The notes beneath the pieces were generated by a model that was given only the letters and a program-made list of their open reading frames with translations, had not been told where the DNA came from and ran no database searches. The position numbers and the translations under genes are program-made. From positions 1 to 41,105 of the forward strand of contig NBMI01000008.1 in NCBI GenBank assembly GCA_002085445.1: a stretch of DNA of 41,105 bases, read 5' to 3'. Below, one piece after another: positions 16,403-24,384 of the stretch. Position 1 is the stretch's first letter; every line of letters starts with the position of its first letter. The DNA is from Candidatus Parabeggiatoa sp. nov. 2. Lineage in GTDB: Bacteria; Pseudomonadota; Gammaproteobacteria; Beggiatoales; Beggiatoaceae.

Positions 16403-17362
16403 TTAACTCTGTTGTTTTCGTTGTTCAAGGTAAGCCTCGATTTCTTCGAGAGACAAGCCAGCTAAGCGTTGTTCAGGGTTGAAGTTATTCATCACTTCAA
16501 TCGGGTTGGTACCTGCTAACAGGTCTTCGAGAGACAAGCCGGCTAAGCGTTGTTCAGGCTTGAAGTTATTCATCACCTCAATCGGGTTGGCACCGGTTAA
16601 GCGTTCTGAAAGTGGTATACCGGCTAAGCGTTTTTCGAGCGGTATTGTCGGCAAAAGGACATCACCCCACATTTGGCCCATTTCCTTGATTTGTTGAGGA
16701 CTTAAATTAAGTGCCATGTCATCATCTCCTTTTATTGAGATAAGTTGCCATAATTCGGCTAAAAACCATTTGAAAGGCTTGGGTATGAGTTTGAAGCCTT
16801 GAGATTTCAACAAGTTAAACGCGTTAAGGCGTTTGAGCTTTTTACTGGCTAAACAGGTTACCCAAGCATTGTGAAGTTCATCGGGTAATTCGTTAAGCGA
16901 AATCAACGTGATATGTTCTAAAGTAATATTATCACTTTGATAAACGCCGGGTTGTACTTGGATGTGATAACCGTATTGCTCCCGGTTAGCTTTTTGGGGT
17001 TGTATCGCACAGAGCACAAAAGTTTGTATTTCGTCATCCGTTAATTTTTGTGAGTGTTTGTAAAAGTGTTCATACCCTGCTGCTTGAATAAAGGTTTCTT
17101 TTTTCAGGGATTCAGTGGCCTTAAATTCGATTAAAATTTGAGGTGCAGCGCTATCTCTAATCCCGTCGGGTAATCGTTCCTGTTGTTCTGTGGTCCAATT
17201 TTGGTTAAATCGTTTTAATAACAAGATATCCGCTTCGGGTGGCTCAACCATCACCTTAACATCGGTTAAAACGGTTATCCCCAACGGCGTTAATAGAAAT
17301 TCAAAAATTCGGCCTAGGATTTGATGCCAAAGTGTTTTTTTGGTGGAGTTTTCATTGTCCAT
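16403..17362 (-). CDS. PD-(D/E)XK nuclease-fold protein with C-terminal RLAG repeats, 319 aa
   Basis: The protein resembles Rpn/transposase-associated-type PD-(D/E)XK proteins that are common and multicopy in cyanobacteria and Beggiatoaceae. Candidate catalytic residues are in EADILLLKR (about 49-57) and ILIEFKATES (about 77-86, E-x-K pattern). Residues 95-225 are conserved with the neighbour at 17766-18632. The C-terminal region has an exact-length 27-residue repeat (NPIEVMNNF.PEQRLAGLSL, twice, 81-bp period at about 16448-16610) preceded by KRLAG and ERLTG units. The start ATG 17360-17362 has no clear ribosome binding site, but the same arrangement occurs in the paralogue. The target is unknown; no methylase or specificity partner is near. 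Confidence 0.7.
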   Translation of the reverse strand: MDNENSTKKTLWHQILGRIFEFLLTPLGITVLTDVKVMVEPPEADILLLKRFNQNWTTEQQERLPDGIRDSAAPQILIEFKATESLKKETFIQAAGYEHFYKHSQKLTDDEIQTFVLCAIQPQKANREQYGYHIQVQPGVYQSDNITLEHITLISLNELPDELHNAWVTCLASKKLKRLNAFNLLKSQGFKLIPKPFKWFLAELWQLISIKGDDDMALNLSPQQIKEMGQMWGDVLLPTIPLEKRLAGIPLSERLTGANPIEVMNNFKPEQRLAGLSLEDLLAGTNPIEVMNNFNPEQRLAGLSLEEIEAYLEQRKQQS

Positions 17363-17765
17363 TGGGTTTATGAGGACTCGGTTTGGTGGTACTTGATAAT
17401 AATGTTAAATCCGGGCTTGTTATTAGAAATCAATAATTAACACATCAACTAATCATACGTTTGTAGTAGGCGATTTATCGCCTCACGCGGGTGTTCTCCT
17501 AGCGCCAGTCCTAACCTTTCCCAGAAAGTGGGCCATTAACCAAATTGAGTGCTATCAATCCCACAACATGGCCCACTAATAACTACAAAGATTGCATCTC
17601 GCACGTTTGTACGTTTGTACGTTTGTACGTTTGTAGTAGGCGATTTATCGCCTCACGCCGCGCAGCGGAGGTTTCCAGGCCACCCAGAAATCCGCAGAAA
17701 TCGAAATTCGCAGAAATCATATTTTTTGGAAAAATAGGATTTCTCAGTTTCTCATTGATAACTGA
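17363..17765. repeat. Intergenic repeats between the two nuclease-fold genes
   Basis: This is the third copy of the ~130-bp unit found at 16005-16280, with GGCGATTTATCGCC at 17469-17482 and 17639-17652. Between them, about 17604-17637 is an octamer array (ACGTTTGT, four units) that looks like expansion of the flank ACGTTTGTAGTAGG. The AGAAATCCG-type hairpin lies at about 17715-17745. No gene is seen. Confidence 0.8.
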
Positions 17766-18632
17766 TTAGCCTTTTTTCTGTTGTTTGAGGTTTTTGAGGT
17801 GGAATTCAAGTTCTTCAATTTCTGAAAAAGACAATTTCCCCAATTGATTTGTCTGTTTAAAGAGATTGATTACCTCAACCGGGTTGGCACCGGCTAAGCG
17901 TTTTTCAAGCGGTATTGTCGGCAAAAGGATATCACCCCACATTTGGCCCATATCCTCAATTTGTTGAGGGCTTAAATCAAGTGTCATGTCATCATCTCCT
18001 TTTATTGAGATAAGTTGCCATAATTCAGCTAAAAACCATTTGAATGGCTTGGGTATGAGGTCGAAACCTTCAGATTTCAACCGGTTAAACGCGTTAAGGC
18101 GTTTGAGCTTTTTACTGGCTAAACACGTTACCCAAGCATTATGAAGTTCATCGGGTAATTCGTTAAGCGAAATCAACGTGATATGACTAAACGCAATATT
18201 ATCACTTTGATAAACGCCCCGCCGGACTTGGATGTGATAACCGTATTGCTCCCGGTTAGCTTTTTGGGGTTGTATCGCACAGAGCACAAAGGTTTGTATT
18301 TCCTCATCCTTTAATTCTTGTGACTGTTTGTAAAAGTGTTCATACGCTGCCGCTTGAATAAAGGTTTCTTTTGAAAGAGATTCAGTGGCCTTAAATTCAA
18401 TTAAAATTTGAGGTGCGTTGCTCTCTCTAATCCCGTCGGGTAATCGTTCCAGTTGTTCTTCAGTCCAATTTTGGTCAAGTCGTTTTAATAACAAAATATC
18501 CGCTTTGGGTGGGTTAGCCATCACATCAACATTGGTTGAAACGGTTATCCCCAACGGCGTTAATAGAAATTCAAAAATTCGGCCTAGGATTTGATGCCAA
18601 AGTGTTTTTTTGGTAGTGTTTTCATCGTCCAT
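17766..18632 (-). CDS. PD-(D/E)XK nuclease-fold protein, second copy, 288 aa
   Basis: Close paralogue of 16403-17362: long identical stretches include TLWHQILGRIFEFLLTPLGI, the NREQYGYHIQV region and KPFKWFLAELWQLISIKGDD. The putative active-site motifs KADILLLKR and ILIEFKATES are retained. The C-terminal repeat region is contracted to a single KRLAGANPVEV unit, followed by a different Leu/Lys-rich tail. Upstream DNA is also shared, so the gene and its flank were duplicated together. The start at ATG 18630-18632 again lacks an obvious ribosome binding site. The family assignment comes from the motif pattern only. Confidence 0.7.
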   Translation of the reverse strand: MDDENTTKKTLWHQILGRIFEFLLTPLGITVSTNVDVMANPPKADILLLKRLDQNWTEEQLERLPDGIRESNAPQILIEFKATESLSKETFIQAAAYEHFYKQSQELKDEEIQTFVLCAIQPQKANREQYGYHIQVRRGVYQSDNIAFSHITLISLNELPDELHNAWVTCLASKKLKRLNAFNRLKSEGFDLIPKPFKWFLAELWQLISIKGDDDMTLDLSPQQIEDMGQMWGDILLPTIPLEKRLAGANPVEVINLFKQTNQLGKLSFSEIEELEFHLKNLKQQKKG

Positions 18633-19391
18633 TGGATTTATGAGGACTCGGTTTGGTGGTACTTGATAATCAGGTTAAATCCGGGTTTGTTATTATAAAT
18701 CAATGATTTCTAAAATAAACTCATCATAAGTTTGTCTAGTTAGCAATCCGCAGAAATCCGAGTTTTTGGAAAAATCGGATTTCTCAGTTTCAATTCATAA
18801 ATCATATTTTTTGCAAAGGATTTCTCAATTTCATCCAGAAATCTTTTTTAAAAATCGGATTTCTCAGTTTCTTCTCAGGGCCGACTCCTGCCAAGGTGGG
18901 TTTTTAAAACATAGTGCTTTGGTAATTGGTAATTGGTAATTGGTAATTGGTAATTGGTAATTGATAAGTGAGTTTAAATGAGTAACGAAAGCGAGTACCA
19001 ATGATGGCCTTTTCTAACAACAATGTCAATCGTTATTGCAAACTCATATTCCAATAACTACAAGGATTGTATTTTATAAAGGATATGTGTTTGTAGTAGG
19101 CGATTTATCGCATCACGCGGGTTTTTGGACTGTCTGGTTTGGGGGCCATAAAATATTTTGGTTCTTGTCAAATTGTGTTATGGCCCTCTTCGCGTTTTAT
19201 TAGTTATACTTTTTGTAGGTGTTTGGTTGCTTAGCCTGTTTGTAATCGACTTGTAATCGCCTCACGCTAAGTCTTGGAGTCCTTCGTTGCATCGATAAGT
19301 CTTGGAGTTCTTTCTAAGTGAGGCGATAAATCGCCTACTACAAACACGAAACCTCCAAAGTGTTGAAAACATTGGAAGTTTTTGGTAGCAC
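18633..19391. repeat. Long non-coding repeat block
   Basis: Contents in order: the upstream region shared by the two nuclease-fold genes; AATCCG/CGGATT hairpins near 18755-18785 and 18840-18865; a GGTAATT heptamer array (18920-18963); an orphan copy of the giant-gene upstream region (about 18966-19055, ATGATGGCCTTTTCTAACAA); a decayed GGCGATTTATCGC palindrome at 19099; one copy of the GGGCCATAA/TTATGGCCC element (19141-19238); and GGCGATAAATCGCC at 19322-19335. No gene is seen. Confidence 0.75.
18920..18963. repeat. GGTAATT heptamer array
   Basis: About six units of GGTAATT, the last decayed to TGATAAG. It stands where the second giant gene has TTGTTAA/TCGTTAA-type sequence upstream (about 33600-33625), so the heptamer block varies between copies of the same upstream region. 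Confidence 0.85.
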
Positions 19392-20246
19392 TCAGTCTAT
19401 CGCGTCTAGGTTGATGCCTAGCGCACGTAATTGCTCGGCCAGTTTGTTGGCCCGTTGGCGTTCTTGTTCGGCCTTAAGTTGCGCTTGTTCGGCCCGTTGG
19501 CGTTCAAGTAAGGCCTCACGCTGGGCTAATTGTTGCAGTTCTTTATCGGCCCGTTGGCGTTCAAGTAATGCATCACGCTGGGCCCATTCCTTTCGTTTCC
19601 GCTCATGCATGGCTTCTTTTTGGGCCTGTCGGCGGGCATCCGCTTCTTCAGAGTAGGTAAACAGATATTCTTCAGTTAAGGGATCAAAAACTCTCAGTTT
19701 GTATTTTTCCAAACGCAGTTCAAGTCCCAGTAAACGACTGGTGAGGATTTTTGTGCCGTCTTTCAGCGTCTCGGTTGGGATGTCCTGATAGCGTCCTTTG
19801 TCATCGAGTGTCCGTCCACGTAAGGGCTGTGGCAGGTAGTCGCCAGTTGGGTCGTATTGAAAGTATTCTTGTACGCTTAAGCGTTGATACAGTTCGGGTT
19901 TTTCTTTTTCATCTTTTTTATAGGTGGAAGGTGAGGCGATTTCAATGACGACATCGGGGGTTTTGCGTTCTGCCCAAGTTTGGTAAATCTTTCTATCATA
20001 TTTAGGAACTCCAAACACGACAAAGACATCGGGAGCCACTGATTTTTTGGAGCTGCCTTTTTCGTAATAAATCAGTAGGTCTCCAGAAACGTAAACATTA
20101 GGTTGGTTTTGAAAATGGTAGTCTAATGCTTCTACGGGCATAGGTGAGTGGTTTACGTTGAGTGTCAGTGTCGGCCATCGGTTTTCCATCCGTTTCAGGG
20201 TAGTCAATATCTGGTTCTTCAGAAACAAGTGCTTGTTGTGTCGCAT
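19392..20246 (-). CDS. Uma2-family (DUF820) restriction-endonuclease-like protein, 284 aa
   Basis: Uma2 proteins have a PD-(D/E)XK-like fold, are highly multicopy in cyanobacteria and Beggiatoaceae, and have no proven biological role. The core (about 30-170) shows SVAPDVFVVFG (catalytic Asp candidate), PDVVIEIASPST (Glu candidate), KPELYQRLSVQEYFQYDP and LRGRTLDDKGRY. Residues about 195-280 form a long Arg/Gln/Glu coiled coil with repeated (A)LLERQRA(D/E) units, a common Uma2 extension. The start ATG 20246 has only a weak AGAGA upstream. Remnants of its 5' end lie at 9536-9830, showing that this gene and its upstream region were copied. Confidence 0.88.
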   Translation of the reverse strand: MRHNKHLFLKNQILTTLKRMENRWPTLTLNVNHSPMPVEALDYHFQNQPNVYVSGDLLIYYEKGSSKKSVAPDVFVVFGVPKYDRKIYQTWAERKTPDVVIEIASPSTYKKDEKEKPELYQRLSVQEYFQYDPTGDYLPQPLRGRTLDDKGRYQDIPTETLKDGTKILTSRLLGLELRLEKYKLRVFDPLTEEYLFTYSEEADARRQAQKEAMHERKRKEWAQRDALLERQRADKELQQLAQREALLERQRAEQAQLKAEQERQRANKLAEQLRALGINLDAID

Positions 20247-20690
20247 ATCTCATGTTGTTTCTCTCAGTTAATGGACAGTGTGAGATTTATTATGGGAGGT
20301 TTTATACTGATAGTACAACGGATACGCGTTCCGAAACGGATTTTTTATCGGCGTAATGGTAGGATTGAAAGTTAGTGGGCGATAACTCGCCTACTACAAA
20401 CGCTACAAACGATTCAATTGGGCCTCTTTCTAAGTGAGGCGATAAATCGCCTACTACAAACGATAAAAGTCGATTTTTTTGTTGAGTATTTAATTCGTTT
20501 ATCCGCGTAATTCGTTGTACTTAATTAGGTTATGGCCCTCTGTCGCGCTTCATTGTTATACTTTTTGTAGGTGTTTTGTTGCTTAACTTAATGGTAGTGG
20601 GCCGAGTCCTGCCAAGATAAATCTTGGACTCTTGCCAAGATAAATCTTGGACTCCTGCCAAGATAAATCTTGGACTCCTGCAGGTGAGTT
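20247..20690. repeat. Intergenic: Uma2 upstream region and palindrome clusters
   Basis: Positions 20247-20393 are shared with 9536-9710. GGCGATAACTCGCC (20378) and GGCGATAAATCGCC (20438) are REP-like copies. Positions 20491-20518 resemble the tandem repeat at 583-785. Positions 20527-20610 are a partial GGGCCATAA-type element. Three CCAAGATAAATCTTGG palindromes follow at 20612, 20635 and 20658 with an exact 23-bp period, just beyond the stop of the TpsA gene. No gene is seen. Confidence 0.8.
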
Positions 20691-23291
20691 TTATGGCGTG
20701 TAGGTGTCGGTTCTCAAGTGCCACGGATTTTGTGGCTCGATGTCTCGGTTGATTACAAGGAAGGTACTTAGGTTCTCTCTCGTCACGCCGGCGCAGCGAT
20801 TTGAGGAGATTTTTGTTCCTATGTAGTCCCTAGACAAGCCGGCTAACGCTTTGGTAAAGTCCTCTTCTGAGGCATTAATCCACACGTTACCCGATTGACC
20901 AAGTCTTGAGGAGGCATCTATCCGACTCACTTCCAGACTGGATTGTCCAACTGGAATTTCCGTAAACGGAATATTGCTCCCTTTTTCATAAAATGGATGT
21001 GAGTGAATAAAATGGTCGGCTGTGATTTCAATATTACCGCCGTCGCCCACAAATCCTCTCGTCAACAGTTGACTGCCTTTACCGAGAATGAAAAATTGCG
21101 GTTTGCCAATAGTGATATTACCGCCACTATCTTGCGGTTCTTGGCCGAAGGCTTCGGCACTAATCCGACTGTTGTCATTTACCTCAAGGCATTCACGCAC
21201 GTCAAAGGTAATATTACCTCCTGTTGCAAAGTCTGCTTCGGTAAAGATACCACTCTGGCCTGTTAGCAAGGCCGTGTCTGCGGTGATTTCGATTGAACCG
21301 GCATTGCCCAGTCCCCAACTAAAACTGTTGATTTGCCCTCTATTTAAGGAGAAGTTCGGCGTATTTAAATAAATGTTGCCGGCTTTGCCAGTTGTACCGA
21401 AGTCGGCTCCAACCGTAATACTGCTAAAGTCCGATATAGAAATGCCCTTGCTGGCGTTGATGGTGATATTGCCACCTTGCCCGGAACCGCTTCCTAGTAT
21501 ATATCTTTCCTGGCTTAAACCAGTAGTGGCGTTGATAGAACCCAATCTCGATAGGGTGAGTTGTTCAGCATCTATCCGGATATGCCCTGCATTACCAGGG
21601 CCTTTCGTAAAGGCCTCTATTAAACCACTGTCGATGGTTAAAACCGGTGTACGAATGTGTATCTCTCCGCCGCCGGCCGATGGAGATTCACTGGCATTGC
21701 CAATACTTATGGTGTTAAAAAGATCGATGAAAAAGCCACGATAGGTGGTGACAATTTTTTCTTTGCCAATTTTCTCGGTAACCATTTCCCATGAAATGTT
21801 TGCTTCGGGTTCAGCCAAAATTTCCTTGGCTGTGTCCACGAGAAAAGTGAATACTTCTCTCATCTCTTGTCTCATCTTAGCAGCCTCTTGTTCAGCAGCG
21901 TAAGGAGGGATTAAATTTTCTACATGATCTTCTACATTGAGTACGCTGATTTCACGGAGTTTTTCCACTAATTGCGTGGCATTAATCCCGTCAACGTGAA
22001 GTTCTGTTGCCGTCACAGACACAACAGTGCCTTCTCCGTTTCCAGAGTTATGGGCCGAGATATCGGCACTATTGATGAGGCGCATATCTCCATCAATGGC
22101 GATATCAATTAGGCCTTTTTTATCGCCCATGGTTGTATCCGCAAATATCCACGCATTATCTAGGATAAAGTGGCCGGCACGGATAAACACTTGTCCCCCG
22201 TTTCCTCTGACATCAAGGTTGGGAATATCTAACTCCATTTCAGGAGGAGGAACTTCTCCAATTCCCTCACCATTGTCAAACCCCGGTGGCGGCCCGTATG
22301 GTAATTCCTCGCCTGGCTCAAACCCCGGCACCGGCCCTTCTGGAATTCCATCGCCCGGTGGAGGCCCTTCTGGATTTCCCTCAAACCCCGGTGGCGGCCC
22401 TTCTGGATTTCCCTCAAATCCCGGCGGCGGCCCTTGTGGAATTCCGTCAAATCCCGGCGGCGGCCCTTGTGGAATGCCTTGATCACCCTCAACTTGAAAC
22501 AGAGAAACTTCTGAATTTCCGTCATCAGTCTCTTCAGGATAGGGACTTCCCTCATTCGGCTCCGGTTGCGGCGGAAACTGTGAAATGGTGATAGTTCCTT
22601 GTTTTTTAAAGGATTCCATGATCAAGCCCGCGCTTTGGGGTATCACTTTGCCGGCCGAAGCGGCGGATGCCAAGTTAATTCGTCCACTGCGTGCGTGCAA
22701 ACGACCTTTCTCAATTCGCAAATCACCGCCTATCAGGGAAATTTCTTTTCCATCTGGGACTTTAATGTAACTGCCTTCGATGGTAATCCCGCCCCCTGGA
22801 TTGTTGTCCAAAAAACCAAAGGCGGAAGGCTGCGCGACAGTCAACAAACTGTTGCCGGGCTGAGTCACCGTAAATCGTCCCCCGTCTTTCAAATGCAATG
22901 TATCGGCGGTGCTGGCGTGAAAAGAGCCGCTGATGCTCAATCTGGCGTTTTTGCCAAACAGAATGCCACTGGAATTGAGTAAATATAAATTAGCACCCTC
23001 AATTTTAGAAGCGAGTGTGCCATCAATGAAGGAACGACTGCCGCCCGTCACTCGTGCTAAAATGTTGGTGATTGAATCAGGGCCGGTGAAAGTGGCACTT
23101 TCACCAGTGTTGACGTTAAAAACACGGAAACTGTGGAATAAGTTGCCGCCCAAATTTTCTCCTAAATGAGCAGGAATTTCAAAATGCCCACTCAATTCAG
23201 TGACTTGTCCCAAGGTACCGTCTGTGACAGCCTCGGCATATAGGTTGGTGTTACTCAACACCATACCCACAAATAGCGCTTTTTTAAGCAT
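20691..23291 (-). CDS. Two-partner secretion exoprotein TpsA (filamentous haemagglutinin N-terminal domain), 866 aa
   Basis: TpsA proteins cross the outer membrane through a dedicated TpsB pore and fold into a surface beta-helix. Residues 1-19 are a signal peptide. About 22-170 is the haemagglutinin TPS domain (GHFEIPAHLGENLGGNLFHSF, NILARVTGG, LYLLNSSGILFGKNARLSISGSFHAST). About 270-342 carry six Gly/Pro repeats of the type EGPPPGFEGNP. The remainder is beta-helix-like (GGNITI, GNAGHIRI, SGGNITIG) to a C-terminus with one cysteine (SNRCAGV). AAGGAG precedes ATG 23291 by 7 bases. The likely transporter is encoded at 34830-36614, about 11.5 kb away rather than adjacent. It is shorter than classical FhaB-type proteins but typical of cyanobacterial/Beggiatoaceae TpsA. 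The ligand is unknown. Confidence 0.92.
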   Translation of the reverse strand: MLKKALFVGMVLSNTNLYAEAVTDGTLGQVTELSGHFEIPAHLGENLGGNLFHSFRVFNVNTGESATFTGPDSITNILARVTGGSRSFIDGTLASKIEGANLYLLNSSGILFGKNARLSISGSFHASTADTLHLKDGGRFTVTQPGNSLLTVAQPSAFGFLDNNPGGGITIEGSYIKVPDGKEISLIGGDLRIEKGRLHARSGRINLASAASAGKVIPQSAGLIMESFKKQGTITISQFPPQPEPNEGSPYPEETDDGNSEVSLFQVEGDQGIPQGPPPGFDGIPQGPPPGFEGNPEGPPPGFEGNPEGPPPGDGIPEGPVPGFEPGEELPYGPPPGFDNGEGIGEVPPPEMELDIPNLDVRGNGGQVFIRAGHFILDNAWIFADTTMGDKKGLIDIAIDGDMRLINSADISAHNSGNGEGTVVSVTATELHVDGINATQLVEKLREISVLNVEDHVENLIPPYAAEQEAAKMRQEMREVFTFLVDTAKEILAEPEANISWEMVTEKIGKEKIVTTYRGFFIDLFNTISIGNASESPSAGGGEIHIRTPVLTIDSGLIEAFTKGPGNAGHIRIDAEQLTLSRLGSINATTGLSQERYILGSGSGQGGNITINASKGISISDFSSITVGADFGTTGKAGNIYLNTPNFSLNRGQINSFSWGLGNAGSIEITADTALLTGQSGIFTEADFATGGNITFDVRECLEVNDNSRISAEAFGQEPQDSGGNITIGKPQFFILGKGSQLLTRGFVGDGGNIEITADHFIHSHPFYEKGSNIPFTEIPVGQSSLEVSRIDASSRLGQSGNVWINASEEDFTKALAGLSRDYIGTKISSNRCAGVTRENLSTFLVINRDIEPQNPWHLRTDTYTP

Positions 23292-23676
23292 TTTTATCTC
23301 CTTTGAGAAAGTTAAATAAATACGCGGAACAATATTGGCCCCTATATAGACTATATTTACTATACTCCAAAAATTAACATAATAATAGCCCCAAGTGAAA
23401 CTCCAACCCCAAAGGGGAAAATAATGATTAATGATTAATGATTAATGATTAATGATTAATGATTAATTAGGGCCCCAACCCCAAAGGGGTTGACGCGATT
23501 TGACTCCTTCTGTGTAAAGCGAGCGGGAAAATAGAAATGCGCCCCATTCATTACAAACGGTTAGGCGATAAATCGCCTACTACAAACTTTGCCCACCCTA
23601 TTGAATAAAATGAGGTATTGTCTTATCTATAAGCAATCCTTGTCGTTACTTTTAACCTAAATTCGGAGCGCCGCTT
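23292..23676. promoter_or_regulatory. Divergent intergenic region of TpsA and the receiver-like gene
   Basis: The interval must contain start signals for both flanking genes. It holds the composite heptamer element (23404-23492) and a GGCGATAAATCGCC palindrome (23574-23587). No promoter can be assigned with confidence. The receiver-like gene has GGAGCG about 7 bases before its ATG. Confidence 0.5.
23404..23492. repeat. Composite element with six ATGATTA heptamers (inverted copy of 9947-10052)
   Basis: AACCCCAAAGGGGAAAATA, six ATGATTA units, then TTAGGGCCCCAACCCCAAAG and GGGTTG. Structure and flanks match 9947-10052 on the opposite strand, with one heptamer fewer. Confidence 0.85.
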
Positions 23677-24384
23677 ATGTTATTAACGATAAACGATAAA
23701 CCTATTAAGAGGGTTGCCATTGTTAACGATAACAACGCGGCCCGCGAGGAAATGGCTGAGAATCTCTTTGAGGCGGGCTTAGAGCCAATTATTCAAAACG
23801 CTCGCTTAAGTTCGATAGATGAATGCATCACAAACGTCACAAGCAAGGCTGAGGCGGCCATTTTGGAACATCATTTAAAGTCAGGTAATTATGCGAATTT
23901 CATGGGGGCAGAGGCGGTTGCTCAGTTGTATAGGCAACATTTTCCCTCATTATTGGTGACAGCTTGGGCGGATGCTGATATAGACAATATTCGTCTATTT
24001 CGTCGCTATATTCCGGTACTGATTAAAAGTCGTGATACTTACCCTGAAACAATTACGCAGGGAATCAAACAGTGTCTCAACGAATTTGAAACGCAATACG
24101 CACCTGACAGGAAGCCATGGCGTACTCTCGTGGAAATTGAAGAAGTCAATAGAGACTCGAAACCACCAATGGTTTATGTCCTTATTCCGGGATGGGAGCC
24201 CGATGAAGTGGTACGGTTTCCGTTAGTCATATTTCCAGAAAACCTACAGCAATTTGTTGTACCGGAGGCTCACTTTTTTGCCAAGGTGAACATCGGAGCC
24301 ACCCATTACAATGCGCTTTATTTTGAAAACTTTGAAGCCGCCGAAAAACCACGAGGTCAGTATGCCAAGTTTTTACGTTCTTGA
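23677..24384 (+). CDS. Receiver-like protein with Glu at the phosphoacceptor site, 235 aa
   Basis: Residues about 10-130 look like a CheY-type receiver: acidic pocket at Asp18 (VAIVNDNN), strand AAILEHHL with Glu64 where the phospho-accepting Asp is expected, Thr95 (LLVTAW) and Lys117 (VLIKSRD). The Asp-to-Glu change with Thr and Lys kept suggests a protein that cannot be phosphorylated normally or mimics the active state. About 140-225 form a second domain I do not recognise (MVYVLIPGWEPDEVVRFPLV, FFAKVNIGATHYNALYFENF). The gene overlaps the next by 23 bases, so the two are probably translated together. Upstream is GGAGCG. No kinase lies in the pair. Confidence 0.75.
   Translation: MLLTINDKPIKRVAIVNDNNAAREEMAENLFEAGLEPIIQNARLSSIDECITNVTSKAEAAILEHHLKSGNYANFMGAEAVAQLYRQHFPSLLVTAWADADIDNIRLFRRYIPVLIKSRDTYPETITQGIKQCLNEFETQYAPDRKPWRTLVEIEEVNRDSKPPMVYVLIPGWEPDEVVRFPLVIFPENLQQFVVPEAHFFAKVNIGATHYNALYFENFEAAEKPRGQYAKFLRS

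Noticed and set aside
17605..20451. Possible CRISPR array from the repeated GTTTGTAGTAGGCGATTTATCG
   Set aside because: Spacing is irregular (tens to thousands of bases), the orientation changes, intervening DNA is itself repeated, and no cas gene is present.
20530..20724. 64-residue frame beyond the TpsA gene
   Set aside because: Another translation of the 23-bp palindrome cluster, overlapping the TpsA 3' end.
22027..22591. Plus-strand frames rich in Pro/Gly opposite TpsA
   Set aside because: Mirror images of the GPPPGF repeat coding strand; the minus-strand gene explains them.
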